From Neoechinorhynchus agilis (taxonomy: Eukaryota; Acanthocephala), in NCBI GenBank assembly GCA_051530055.1, contig CM121342.1:6572001-6636000 (forward strand): 64,000 nt of DNA. The letters are read 5' to 3'. A model generated the notes under the pieces. That model was not told the DNA's origin and ran no database searches. It saw only the letters and a list, made by a program, of their open reading frames with translations. Positions 10,925 to 23,449 of the stretch are shown in pieces (within the stretch, counting starts at the first letter, position 1; every line of letters begins with the position of its first letter). The position numbers and the translations under genes were made by a program.

Positions 10925-13900
10925 GCGGACGTCAAGCGAAATCCAAAGAGTCTTTCGTGCAAAGTTCGTCTTGGCGATTTTAAATGTGGAAAAGTCGACG
11001 CTTATTTGCTGACGTCAAGCGAAATCCAAAGATTCTTTCGTGCAAAGTTCGTCTTGGCGCTTTTAAATGTGGAAAAGTCGACGCTTATTTGCTGACGTCA
11101 AGCGAAATCCAAAGATTCTTTCGTGCAAAGTTCGTCTTGGCGCTTTAAATGTGGAAAAGTCGACGCTTATTTCCTGACGTCACGAGAATACCAAAATTTC
11201 CATTCTTTTGTTCGAGTGGAGAAAGTAATTAAATTTAATTAAATTAAATATTTCGATCCTCTATCTCGGATCTTCTTCAGTATTGTTTGCAAGTTAAAAA
11301 CTTTCTCCACTCGAACAAAACAATGATGAACTATCTTTTCAATTTCCATTCTGTCACACATTAAATTGTTGAAAAGTCGACGCTTATTTGCTGACGTCAC
11401 GAGACAACCGAAATTACCATTCTTTCACGCATTAAAATGTGGAAACAGTCGACTTGATTTGCTGACGTCACGCGAATACAAAAATTTCCATTCTTTCACG
11501 CATTAAAATGTGGAAACAGCCGAATTGATTTGCTGACGTCACGCGAATACCGAAATTTCCATTAAATCACGCATTAAAACGTAAAAAAATTCGACTTGAT
11601 TTGCTGACGTCACGCGAATACTAAAATTTCCATTCTTTCACGCAATAAAATGTGGAAACAGTCGACTTGATTTGCTGACGTCACGAGAAAACCAAAATTT
11701 CCATTCTTTCGCGCATTAAAATGTGGAAACAGCGATATTTGTGCGTCAGGAATCAAATTTTTGTCGACTTGATTTGTGAGTCACGAGAATACAAAATTTC
11801 CATTCTTTCCGCATTAAAATGTGGAACAGTCGACTTGATTTGCTGACGTCACGAGAAAACCAAAATTTCCATTCTTTCGCGCATTAAAATGTGGAAACAG
11901 TCGACTTGATTTGCTGACGTCACGCGAATACCGAAATTTCCATTCAATCACGCATTAAAATGTGGAAAATTCGACTTGATTTGCTGACGTCACGAGAATA
12001 CCAAAATTTCCATTCTTTCGCGCATTAAAATGTGGAAACAGTCGACTTGATTTGCTGACGTCACGCGAATACAATTTCTTATTCTCTCCGCATTAAAATG
12101 TGAAAGTGACTTGATTTGCTACGTCACGAGAATACCAAAATTTCCATTCTTTCACGCATTAAAATGTGGAAAAGTCGACTTGATTTGCTGACGTCACGCG
12201 AATACCGAAATTTCCATTCAATCACGCATTAAAATGTAGAAAATTCGACTTGATTTGCTGACGTCACGAGAATACCAAAATTTCCATTCTTTCACGCATT
12301 AAAATGTGGAAAATTCGACTTGATTTGCTGACGTCACGGAATACCAAATTTCCATTCTTTCCGCAAAAGTGGAATCGACTTTTTTGATCACGAATACAAA
12401 ATTTCATTCTTTCCGCATTAAAATGTGGAAACGTCGACTTGATTTGCTGAAGTCACGAGAATACCAAAATTTCCATTCTTTCACGCATTAAAATGTGGAA
12501 AAGTCGACTTGATTTGCTGACGTCACGAGAATACCAAAATTTCCATTCTTTCACGCATTAAAATGTGGAAAAGTCGACTTGATTTGCTGACGTCACGAGA
12601 ATACCAAAATTTCCATTCAATCGCGCATTAAAATGTAGAAAAGTCGACTTGATTTGATGACGTCACGAGAAAACCAAAATTTCCATTCCTTCGCTCATTA
12701 AAATGTGGAAACAGTCGACTTGATTTGCTGACGTCACGAGAATACCAAAATTTCCATTCTTTCACGCATTAAAATGTGGAAAATACGACTTGATTTGCTG
12801 ACGTCACGCGAATACCAAAATTTCCATTCTTTCACGCATTAAAATGTGGAAAAGTCGACTTGATTTGCTGACGTCACGAGAATACCAAAATTTCCATTCT
12901 TTCGCGCATTAAAATGTGGAAAAGTCGACTTGATTTGCTGACGTCACGAGAATACCAAAATTTCCATTCTTTCACGCATTAAAATGTGGAAAAGTCGACT
13001 TGATTTGCTGACGTCACGAGAATACCAAAATTTCCATTCTTTCGCGCATTAAAATGTGGAAACAGTCGACTTGATTTGCTGACGTCACGCGAATACCAAA
13101 ATTTCTATTCTTTCGCACATTAAAATGTGGAAACGTCGACGCTTATTTGCTGACGTCACGAGAATACCAAAAATTTCCATTCTTTCACGCATTAAAATGC
13201 GGAAACAGTCGACTTGATTTGCTGACGTCACGCGAATACCGAAATTACCATTCAATCACGCATTAAAATGTGGAAAAGTCGACTTGATTTGCTGACGTCA
13301 CGAGAATACCAAAATTTCCATTCTTTCGCGCATTAAAATGTGGAAACAGTCGACTTGATTTGCTGACGTCACGCGAATACCAAAATTTCTATTCGTTCGC
13401 ACATTAAAATGTGGAAACGTCGACGTCATTTGCTGAAGTCACGAGAATACCTAAATTTCCATTCTTTCACGCACTAAAATGTGGAACAGTCGACTTGATT
13501 TGGTGACGTCACGAGAGTACCAAAATTTCTATTCTGTCGCTCATTAAAATGTGGAAACAGTCGACTTGATTTGCTGACGTCACGTGAATACCGAAATTTC
13601 CATTCAATCACGCATTAAAATGTAGAAAAGTCGACTTGATTTGATGACGTCACGAGAAAACCAAAATTTCCATTCCTTCGCTCATTAAAATGTGGAAACA
13701 GTAGACTTGATTTGCTGACGTCACGAGAATACCAAAATTTCCATTCTTTCACGCATTAAAATGTGGAACCTACGACTTGATTTGCTGACGTCACCCGAAT
13801 ACAAAAATTTCCATTCTTTCACGCATTAAAATGTGGAAAAGCCGAATTGATTTGCTGACGTCACGCGAATACCGAAATCTCCATTCTTTCACGCATTAAA

Positions 13901-16900
13901 ATGTGGAAACAGTCGACTTGATTTGCTGACGTCACGCGAATACCAAAATTTCAATTCTTTCGCGCATTAAAATGTGGAAAAGCCGACTTGATTTGCTGAC
14001 GTCACGAGAATACCAAAATTTCCATTCTTTCGCGCATTAAAATGTAGAAAAGTCGACGTTATTTGCTGACGTCACGCGAATACCGAAATTTCCATTCAAT
14101 CACGCATTAAAAGGTGAAACAGTCGACTTGATTTGCTGACGTCACGAGAATACCAAAATTTCCATTCTTTCACGCATTAAAATGTGGAAAATTCGACTTG
14201 ATTCGCTGACGTCACGAATTCAAAATTTCCATTCTTTGCGCATAAAATGTGGAAAATCGACTTGATTTGCTGAAGTCACGAGAATACCAAAATTTCCATT
14301 CTTTCACGCAATAAAATGTGGAACAGTCGACTTGATTTGCTGACGTCACGAGAGTACCAAAATTTCTATTCTTTCGCGCATTAAAATGTGGAACCAGTCG
14401 ACTTGATTTGATGACGTCACGCGAATACCGAAATTTCCATTGTTTCACGCATTAAAATGTGGAAACAGTCGACTTGATTTGCTGACGTCACGAGAATAAA
14501 AAAATTTCCATTCCTTCGCTCATTAAAATGTGGAAAATTCGACTTGATTTGCTGACGTCACGCGAATACCGAAATTTCCATTCAATCACGCATTAAAATG
14601 TAGAGAAGTCGACTTGATTTGATGACGTCACGAGAAAACCAAAATTTCCATTCTTTCGCGCATTAAAATGTGGAAACAGTCGACTTGATTTGCTGACGTC
14701 ACGAGAATACCAAAATTTCCATTCTTTCGCGCATTAAAATGTAGAAAAGTCGACTTGATTTGCTGACGTCACGCGAATACCAAAATTTCCATTCTTTCGC
14801 GCATTAAAATGTGGAAAATCGACTTGATTTGCTGACGTCACGAGAATACCAAAATTTCCATTCTTTCACGCATTAAAATGTGGAAAAGTCGACTTGATTT
14901 GCTGACGTCACGAGAATACCAAAATTTCCATTCTTTCGCGCATTAAAATGTGGAAACAGTCGACTTGATTTGCTGACGTCACGCGAATACCGAAATTTCC
15001 ATTCAATCACGCATTAAAATGTAGAGAAGTCGACTTGATTTGATGACGTCACGAGAAACCCAAAATTTCCATTTCTTCACGCATTAAAATGTGGAAACAG
15101 TCGACTTGATTTGCTGACGTCACGAGAATACAAAAATTTCCATTCTTTCACGCATTAAAATGTTGAAAATTCGACTTGATTTGCTGACGTCACGCGAATA
15201 CCAAAATTTCCATTCTTTCACGCATTAAAATGTGGAAACAGTCGACTTGATTTGCTGACGTCACGAGAATACCAAAATTTCCATTCTTTCACGCATTAAA
15301 ATGTGGAAAAGTCGACTTGATTTGCTGACGTCACGAGAATACCAAAATTTCCATTCTTTCACGCAATAAAACGTGGAACAGTCGACTTGATTTGCTGACG
15401 TCACGAGAAAACCAAAATTTCCATTCTTTCGCGCATTTAAATGTGGAAACAGTCGACTTGATTTGCTGACGTCACGCGAATACCAAAATTTCTATTCTTT
15501 CGCACATTAAAATGTGGAAACGTCGACGCTTATTTGCTGACGTCACGAGAATACCAAAAATTTCCATTCTTTCACGCATTAAAATGCGGAAACAGTCGAC
15601 TTGATTTGCTGACGTCACGCGAACACCGAAATTACCATTCAATCACGCATTAAAATGTAGAAAAGTCGACTTGATTTGATGACGTCACGAGAAAACCAAA
15701 ATTTCCATTCTTTCGCGCATTAAAATGTGGAAACAGTCGACTTGATTTGCTGACGTCACGCGAATTCCAAAATTTCTATTCGTTCGCACATTAAAATGTG
15801 GAAACGTCGACGCTCATTTGCTGAAGTCACGAGAATACCTAAATTTCCATTCTTTCACGCACTAAAATGTGGAACAGTCGACTTGATTTGGTGACGTCAC
15901 GAGAGTACCAAAATTTCTATTCTGTCGCTCATTAAAATGTGGAAACAGTCGACTTGATTTGCTGACGTCACGTGAATACCGAAATTTCCATTCAATCACG
16001 CATTAAAATGTAGAAAAGTCGACTTGATTTGATGACGTCACGAGAAAACCAAAATTTCCATTCCTTCGCTCATTAAAATGTGGAAACAGTAGACTTGATT
16101 TGCTGACGTCACGAGAATACCAAAATTTCCATTCTTTCACGCATTAAAATGTGGAACCTACGACTTGATTTGCTGACGTCACCCGAATACAAAAATTTCC
16201 ATTCTTTCACGCATTAAAATGTGGAAACAGCCGAATTGATTTGCTGACGTCACGCGAATACCGAAATCTCCATTCTTTCACGCATTAAAATGTGGAAACA
16301 GTCGACTTGATTTGCTGACGTCACGCGAATACCAAAATTTCAATTCTTTCGCGCATTAAAATGTGGAAAAGCCGACTTGATTTGCTGACGTCACGAGAAT
16401 ACCAAGATTTCCATTCTTTCGCGCATTAAAATGTAGAAAAGTCGACGTTATTTGCTGACGTCACGCGAATACCGAAATTTCCATTCAATCACGCATTAAA
16501 AGGGTGAAACAGTCGACTTGATTTGCTGACGTCACGAGAATACCAAAATTTCCATTCTTTCACGCATTAAAATGTGGAAAATTCGACTTGATTCGCTGAC
16601 GTCACCCGAATGTCAAAATTTCCATTCTTTCGCGCATTAAAATGTGGAAACACTCGACTTGATTTGCTGAACTCACGAGAATGCCAAAATTTCAATTCTT
16701 TCACGCAATTAAATGTGGAACGGTCGACTTGATTTGCTGACGTCACGAGAGTACCAAAATTTCCATTCTTTCGCGCATTAAAATGTGAAAACAGTTGACT
16801 TGATTTGCTCACGTCACGAGAATACCGAAATTTCCATTCAATCACGCATTAAAATGTAGAAAAGTCGACTTGATTTAATGAAGTCACGAGAAAACCAAAA

Positions 16901-18640
16901 TTTCCATTCCTTCGCTCATTAAAATGTGGAAAAGCCGACTTGATTTGCTGACGTCACGAGAATACCAAAATTTCCATTCTTTCGCGCATTAAAATGTAGA
17001 AAAGTCGACGTTATTTGCTGACGTCACGCTAATACGAAAATTTCCATTCTTTCGCGTATGAAAAGGCGGAAACGGTCGACTTGATTTTCTGACGTAACGC
17101 GAATACCGAAATTTCCATTCAATCACGCATTAAAATGTAGAGAAGTCGACTTGATTTGATGACGTCACGAGAAACCCAAAATTTCCATTTCTTCACGCAT
17201 TAAAATGTGGAAACAGTCGACTTGATTTGCTGACGTCACGAGAATACAAAAATTTCCATTCTTTCACGCATTAAAATATGGAAAATTCGACTTGACTTGC
17301 TGACGTAACGAGAAAACCAAAATTTCCATTCTTTCACGCTTTAAATTGTAAAAAATTCGACTTGATTTGCTGACGTAACGCGAATACCAAAATTTCCATT
17401 TAATCGCGCATTAAAATGTAGAAAAGTCGACTTGATTTGCTGACGTCACGCGAATACTGAAATTTCCATTCAATCACGCATTAAAATGTGGAAAATTCGA
17501 CTTGATTTGCTGAAGTCACGAGAATACCAAAATTTCCCTTCTTTCACGCAATAAAATGTGGAACAGTCGACTTGATTTGCTGACGTCACGAGAAAACCAA
17601 AATTTCCATTCTTTCGCGCATTTAAATGTGGAAACAGTCGACTTGATATGCTGATGTCACGCGAATACCAAAATTTCTATTCTTTCGCACATTAAAATGT
17701 TGAAACGTCGACTTGATTTGATGACGTCACGAGAATACCAAAATTTCCATTCTTTCGCGCATTAAAATGTGGATACAGTCGACTTGATTTGCTGACATCG
17801 CGCGAATACCAAAATTTCTATTCTTTCGGGAATTAAAATTTGGAAACGGTCGACTTGATTTGCCGACGTTACGCGAATACCAAAATTTCAATTCTGTCGC
17901 GCATTAAAATGTGGAAAATTCGACTTGATTTGCTGACGTCACCCGAGTACCAAAAGTTTCCATTCTTTCACGCATTAAAATGCGGAAACAGTCGACTTGA
18001 TTTGCTTACGTCACGCGAATACCGAAATTTCCATTCAATCACGCATTAAAATGTAGAAAAGTCGACTTGATTTGCTGAACTCACGAGAATGCCAAAATTT
18101 CCATTCTTTCGCGCATTAAAATGTGAAAACAGTTGACTTGATTTGCTCACGTCACGCGAATACCGAAATTTCCATTTAATCACGCATTAAAATGTAGAAA
18201 AGTCGACTTGATTTGCTGAACTCACGAGAATGCCAAAATTTCCATTCTTTCGCGCATTAAAATGTGAAAACAGTTGACTTGATTTGCTTACGTCACGCGA
18301 ATACCGAAATTTCCATTTAATCACGCATTAAAATGTAGAAAAGTCGACTTGATTTGCTGAACTCACGAGAATGCCAAAATTTCCATTCTTTCGCGCATTA
18401 AAATGTGGAAACAGTCGACTTGATTTGCTGACGTCACGCGAATACCGAAATTTCCATTCAATCACGCATTAAAATGTGGAAAAGTCGACTTGATTTGATG
18501 AAGTCACGAGAAAACCAAAATTTCCATTCTTTCGCCATTAAAATGTGGAAAGTCGATTATTTGCTGACGTCACGGAATACCAAATTTCCATTTCATTAAA
18601 ATGTGGAAAAGCCGACTTGATTTGCTGACGTCTCGATTAA
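10925..18640. repeat. Large satellite array, about 71-72 bp unit carrying TGACGTCA
   Basis: Roughly 100 head-to-tail units. Each has GTCGACTTGATTTGCTGACG, then TCACGCGAATACC, AAAATTTCCATTCTTTC and GCGCATTAAAATGTGG. The 8-bp palindrome TGACGTCA, the consensus CREB/ATF site, occurs in most units. The first three units (10925-11175) are an older variant of about 80 bp (GACGTCAAGCGAAATCC). Larger blocks are also duplicated: about 13400-14120 reappears at about 15780-16500 with the same private variants. Frames such as those at 14212-14448, 16567-16845 and 17840-18049 are by-products. Confidence 0.95.
11206..11320. repeat. 115-bp hairpin inserted in the satellite
   Basis: Inverted arms of about 21 bp (TTTTGTTCGAGTGGAGAAAG at 11206-11226; its complement at 11300-11320) flank an AT-rich centre. 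It interrupts the satellite between an older and a younger unit type, as a small MITE insertion would. Confidence 0.7.
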
Positions 18641-19790
18641 CACGTTTTTAATCGATTGGTCGACTGGTCGATTAACACACGCTTGATCGATTTATCATGT
18701 AGGTTTAAAAATAGGTGTGTGTGATGAAGTGTTGAATAAAAAATGTCGCTAAAAAAAGAATACAATGCGACATCTGGCGACGAGGGTGGGATCCCGTTGG
18801 GCGAAATCCTGAAGGATCAAGCAACCCAAATCAAAGAGTTGTTACAGCAACAGCAGCAACAGAATGCGATGATTATGGAGATGTTCAAAGTCATGAAATG
18901 TACTGGACAATTAGAAAACCCAGAAAAGAAGACAGTGAGTCCATTCCGACCATTCGATTCCACAAAACAATCGTGGTGCGAGTATATGGAACAAGTGAAT
19001 GAATACATGAAAGCGAATGGAATTGACGGAAGCGAGTATCAGAAATCAAGTTTGTTAGCCTGGATTGGGGCTGACACATATGAAACGATAAAGAAGATAA
19101 CAGCCGCTCAAGACTTATTGAATATGCCATATAGTGAACCACTGGAGACGTTAGAGCGACATTTCCAGACAGAGGTTCCTGAGATTTTGGCACGATATAT
19201 GTTTAACTCCAAGAAGAAGGAGGAATGCCAAACACATGAAGAATGGGTGACGGAGTTGAGGGGAGCGGCACGCGGTTGTAATTTTTTCTCAGATGATATT
19301 AAGAATGAGAGAAACGCCGTGGAGGATCGGATTAAGGACGTCGTAATACTGAATACGCCAAATGACTCCCTTAGAAGGGTAGCAATGCAATCAAAGGACA
19401 TGACACTCGAAAGGCTGTTAGAATTAGCGAAAACAATGGAGGCTAGCGATAATGCACAAAAGATAATCAGCGCAAGCAGGGAAAGTTATGTTAGAAATCC
19501 GGATATAAATCGGATAGAGGGAAAGAGTTTCGAATCTCGAAGGAGGGGATGGAGCCAACGAAAAGTATACAGAGATAAAGATGCTCTGGACAACGAGGCT
19601 TGTAACAATTGTGGATGGTCACATAAACCTGGTTCAGGATGTCCGGCAACGAAATCACGTTGTCGCAAATGCAACAACATCGGGCACTATGCACGTTGTT
19701 GTCGATCAAAAGTGTTTAAAGTGCGAGAAAGTCGAAATGGCACGAGATCCCCTTGCTTATCGATCAATAGTGATATATCCTGTTACCCTT
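18640..19790 (+). mobile_element. Gag region of an LTR retroelement (fossil)
   Basis: A frame from the ATG at 18743 reads as a retroelement Gag. It has a Gln-rich coiled coil near the start, a capsid-like helical middle with a SWCEYMEQVNEYM block near residue 75, and two CCHC-like zinc knuckles near the C-terminus (CNNCGWSHK...GC and CRKCNNIGHYARCC). This fits Ty3/Gypsy or Bel/Pao-type Gag. No protease, reverse transcriptase or integrase follows, and no LTR pair was found, so the element is incomplete. It lies between two satellite arrays: one ends about 100 bp before the ATG, the other begins at its 3' end. The open frame suggests a fairly young loss. Confidence 0.75.
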
Positions 19791-21790
19791 TTTTAGGCAT
19801 AAAAACGAACTCTGATTCAAATTTCGGATATTCATAAAAGTCACGGTTAAATTTTAAGAACCTAAAGTCTTCTTTTTTATCATCATTAAATTTTAGTTTG
19901 TCTCCTGTTACCCTTTTTTAGGCATAAAAACGAATTCTGATTCAAATTTCGGATATTCATAAAAGTCACGGTTAAATTTTGAACCTAAAGTCTTCTTTTT
20001 TATCATCATTAAATTTTATTGTCTTGTTACCCTTTTTTAGGCATAAAAACGAATTCTGATTCAAATTTCGGATATTCATAAAAGTCACGGTTAAATTTTA
20101 AGAACCTAAAGTCTTCTTTTTTATCATCATTAAATTTTAGTTTGTCTCCTGTTACCCTTTTTTAGGCATAAAAACGAATTCTGATTCAAATTTCGGATAT
20201 TCATAAAAGTCACGGTTAAATTTTAAGAACCTAAAGTCTTCTTTTTTATCATCATTAAATTTTAGTTTGTCTCCTGTTACCCTTTTTTAGGCATAAAAAC
20301 GAATTCTGATTCAAATTTCGGATATTCATAAAAGTCACGGTTAAATTTTAAGAACCTAAAGTCTTCTTTTTTATCATCATTAAATTTTAGTTTGTCTCCT
20401 TTTACCCTTTTTTAGGCATAAAAACGAATTCTGATTCAAATTTCGGATATTCATAAAAGTCACGGTTAAATTTAAGAACCTAAAGTCTTCTTTTTTATCA
20501 TCATTAAATTTTAGTTTGTCTCCTGTTACCCTTTTTTAGGCATAAAAACGAATTCTGATTCAAATTTCGGATATTCATAAAAGTCACGGTTAAATTTTAA
20601 GAACCTAAAGTCTTCTTTTTTATCATCATTAAATTTTAGTTTGTCTCCTGTTACCCTTTTTTAGGCATAAAAACGAACTCTGATTCAAATTTCGGATATT
20701 CATAAAAGTCACGGTTAAATTTTAAGAACCTAAAGTCTTCTTTTTTATCATCATTAAATTTTAGTTTGTCTCCTGTTACCCTTTTTTAGGCATAAAAACG
20801 AACTCTGATTCAAATTTCGGATATTCATAAAAGTCACGGTTAAATTTTAAGAACCTAAAGTCTTCTTTTTTATCATCATTAAATTTTAGTTTGTCTCCTG
20901 TTACCCTTTTTTAGGCATAAAAACGAATTCTGATTCAAATTTCGGATATTCATAAAAGTCACGGTTAAATTTAAGAACCTAAAGTCTTCTTTTTTATCAT
21001 CATTAAATTTTTGTCTCCTGTTACCCTTTTTTAGGCATAAAAACGAATTCTGATTCAAATTTCGGATATTCATAAAAGTCACGGTTAAATTTTAAGAACC
21101 TAAAGTCTTCTTTTTTATCATCATTAAATTTTAGTTTGTCTCCTGTTACCCTTTTTTAGGCATAAAAACGAATTCTGATTCAAATTTCGGATATTCATAA
21201 AAGTCACGGTTAAATTTTAAGAACCTAAAGTCTTCTTTTTTATCATCATTAAATTTTAGTTTGTCTCCTGTTACCCTTTTTTAGGCATAAAAACGAATTC
21301 TGATTCAAATTTCGGATATTCATAAAAGTCACGGTTAAATTTTAAGAACCTAAAGTCTTCTTTTTTATCATCATTAAATTTAGTTTGTCTCTGTTACTTT
21401 TTTAGGCATAAAAACGAACTCTGATTCAAATTTCGGATATTCATAAAAGTCACGGTTAAATTTTAAGAACCTAAAGTCTTCTTTTTTATCATCATTAAAT
21501 TTTAGTTTGTCTCCTGTTACCCTTTTTTAGGCATAAAAACGAACTCTGATTCAAATTTCGGATATTCATAAAAGTCACGGTTAAATTTTAAGCCTAAAGT
21601 CTTCTTTTTTATCATCATTAAATTTTAGTTTGTCTCCGGTTACCCTTTTTTAGGCATAAAAACGAACTCTGATTCAAATTTCGGATATTCATAAAAGTCA
21701 CGGTTAAATTTGAGGTCCTAAAGTCTTCTTTTTTATCATCATTAAATTTTAGTTTGTCTCCTGTTACCCTTTTTTAGGCATAAAAACGAA
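19780..21790. repeat. Tandem array, about 124-bp unit, about 16 copies
   Basis: Units run TCCTGTTACCCTTTTTTAGG, CATAAAAACGAATTCTGATT, CAAATTTCGGATATTCAT and so on, ending ATCATCATTAAATTTTAG. Copies are nearly identical apart from small deletions and a GAATTC/GAACTC variant, which implies recent spread. It begins inside the 3' end of the Gag fossil. Confidence 0.95.
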
Positions 21791-22503
21791 CCAATTAAAG
21801 ACCTTAAAAAAGGCTAAATTCTTATTAATTATCAATGTGCGGCCTTTTTTCAGGGGTGATGATTTCCCTTGGCCAACAAAAGACTGAGACAAATTAAAAA
21901 TAGAAAATACGGTGAAAAGAGGCAAAATCTCATAGATTATCTTTTTTTTGAAGGACTTGTACCGTTCATCAATTATAACACAAAAATCATTGTTCGCATT
22001 CTTTGAAACCCAAAAAATACAAAATCGGATGTTTTTTTTGTTAATCTTGAACTAAAATTGGAAGTGTTATTTAGAGAGTTCATCGTCAGTTCTAAAAAAT
22101 GAGACATCAAATCTTTATTTTTTTGTTTCTTTGATTTAGAAGACTTCTTTAACTAAGCATCGTTGTAAAAACCCATTTTTTGTCATAATTGAACAATGAC
22201 GAGAAAAATAAAAATTGATTTATTCTCATTATTTTTTACGTAAAAACCTGAAGTCCGACGAGAGGAACGAAATATTTTTGAATTAATAAAAATCAATATA
22301 TCCATTTTTTTCTCTCATCAGCAAAATACAATTATTCTTGTTGGCTTTCTGTAGAGAGAAGAGATTAAGGCAGGAAATGACCAGGGATCAAGTGATTTTG
22401 GATTCATCAAATGCCTTCTTTGGTTTCTTATTGAGTTCAAATAAAACACAATAAATGGCGTAATTTTTAAGGTTTTTTTGAATCTCCCGATTTCAGTTAT
22501 TGC

Positions 22504-22658
22504 TTTTAAAAGTCTTCATTCGCATTAATTTTTTCGATTAAAAACGCGTCGGCTATTAAAAGACGCTCAAAAAACTGATCATAAAACCCCTAACGAGTTT
22601 CGCATAACGTTTTTTTATGGAAAAAAGAAGAAGTTAATGCGAATGAAGACTTCTAAAA
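22504..22658. mobile_element. Hairpin MITE with TTTAGAAGTCTTCATTCGC-type ends
   Basis: Terminal inverted repeats of about 24 bp (TTTAAAAGTCTTCATTCGC... at the left, ...GCGAATGAAGACTTCTAAA at the right) enclose about 105 bp with no coding capacity, including GCGTCGGCTATTAAAAGACG. The same ends occur near 50570, 51725, 51912, 55825, 55985, 56290 and 56600. It looks like a non-autonomous DNA transposon; no transposase of the family is present in the window. Confidence 0.75.
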
Positions 22659-23114
22659 GCCAAAATTCCGATTATATTGACGATTGAGATTTTTTTTATG
22701 GACTCATCATAATCTTTTGTAGAAATTTATGAAGAGATTAGCCAGCTTTTCTCCCACATTTTTGAACATAATACTTTCCATTGAACTCAAAACTTGAAAA
22801 CGCAAGCTGATTCATTTCTCTAGACGAATTCTTCACAAGTGGCAAACATGAAGCTCAATTTTGTTGAATTTATTGTTTATTTTTTAAAGTCTAAGGTTGT
22901 TTTAATTGTGTATAGATTTAAGCGAACAAATTTTTTCTTTTTTGTTTGGCAAGTGCCATTCATTGATACTTTGCTCTGTTTTATAAGCTCATCAGCTTAT
23001 TTTCTATCTTCTTTAGGAAAGATATTTGTGCCCGATAGAATTTCTCCATAAACTATTGAGAGCCCACTGAACTTCGACCTTCACTATTGTCTCAAAAAAC
23101 GAGATTAGACAAAA

Positions 23115-23175
23115 AGAGAGTAAAAGAACGCTGCATCCATCCTTTCGACCATTAGAACATCGGGACGGAAGCTGT
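23115..23175 (+). pseudogene. Short RT-element 3' remnant
   Basis: GAACGCTGCATCCATCCTTT followed by CGACCATTA matches the 3' end of the RT element at about 8590-8625. Only this tail is left. Confidence 0.55.
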
Positions 23176-23449
23176 TCCAAGATAAAGTGAATGTTTATCT
23201 TGAAATATGGACCTTTGATTACCGACCAATTTTCTGGTCGCATCGAGATTCGTCACTAAATCCAGTTAAATCTCGTTTTTGTGAGAGAATGATCAACGTT
23301 CAGCATTTTCTATTGCTCCTCCAGCTTTTATTGTTGCAGTTTAATGTGCAACGAGTGATCTTATTTTCTCCCTTGTTTTTTTGTATTGAATTGTGGTTCA
23401 ATTGTTGACGTTTGTTTACTTTAAAGAAGAAAATTGGTTTTTTCGTTAG

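Larger units (their letters stand above)
21791..23449. other. Gene-free stretch upstream of C2orf42
   Basis: AT-rich DNA with one hairpin MITE (22504-22658) and one RT-element remnant (about 23115-23175). Short frames at 22839-23051 and 23187-23408 have no recognisable domain. I see no gene. Confidence 0.45.

Noticed and set aside
14212-18049. Frames of 69-92 codons inside the 71-bp satellite
   Set aside because: They follow the repeat unit and break wherever a unit has an indel; no start, signal or domain.
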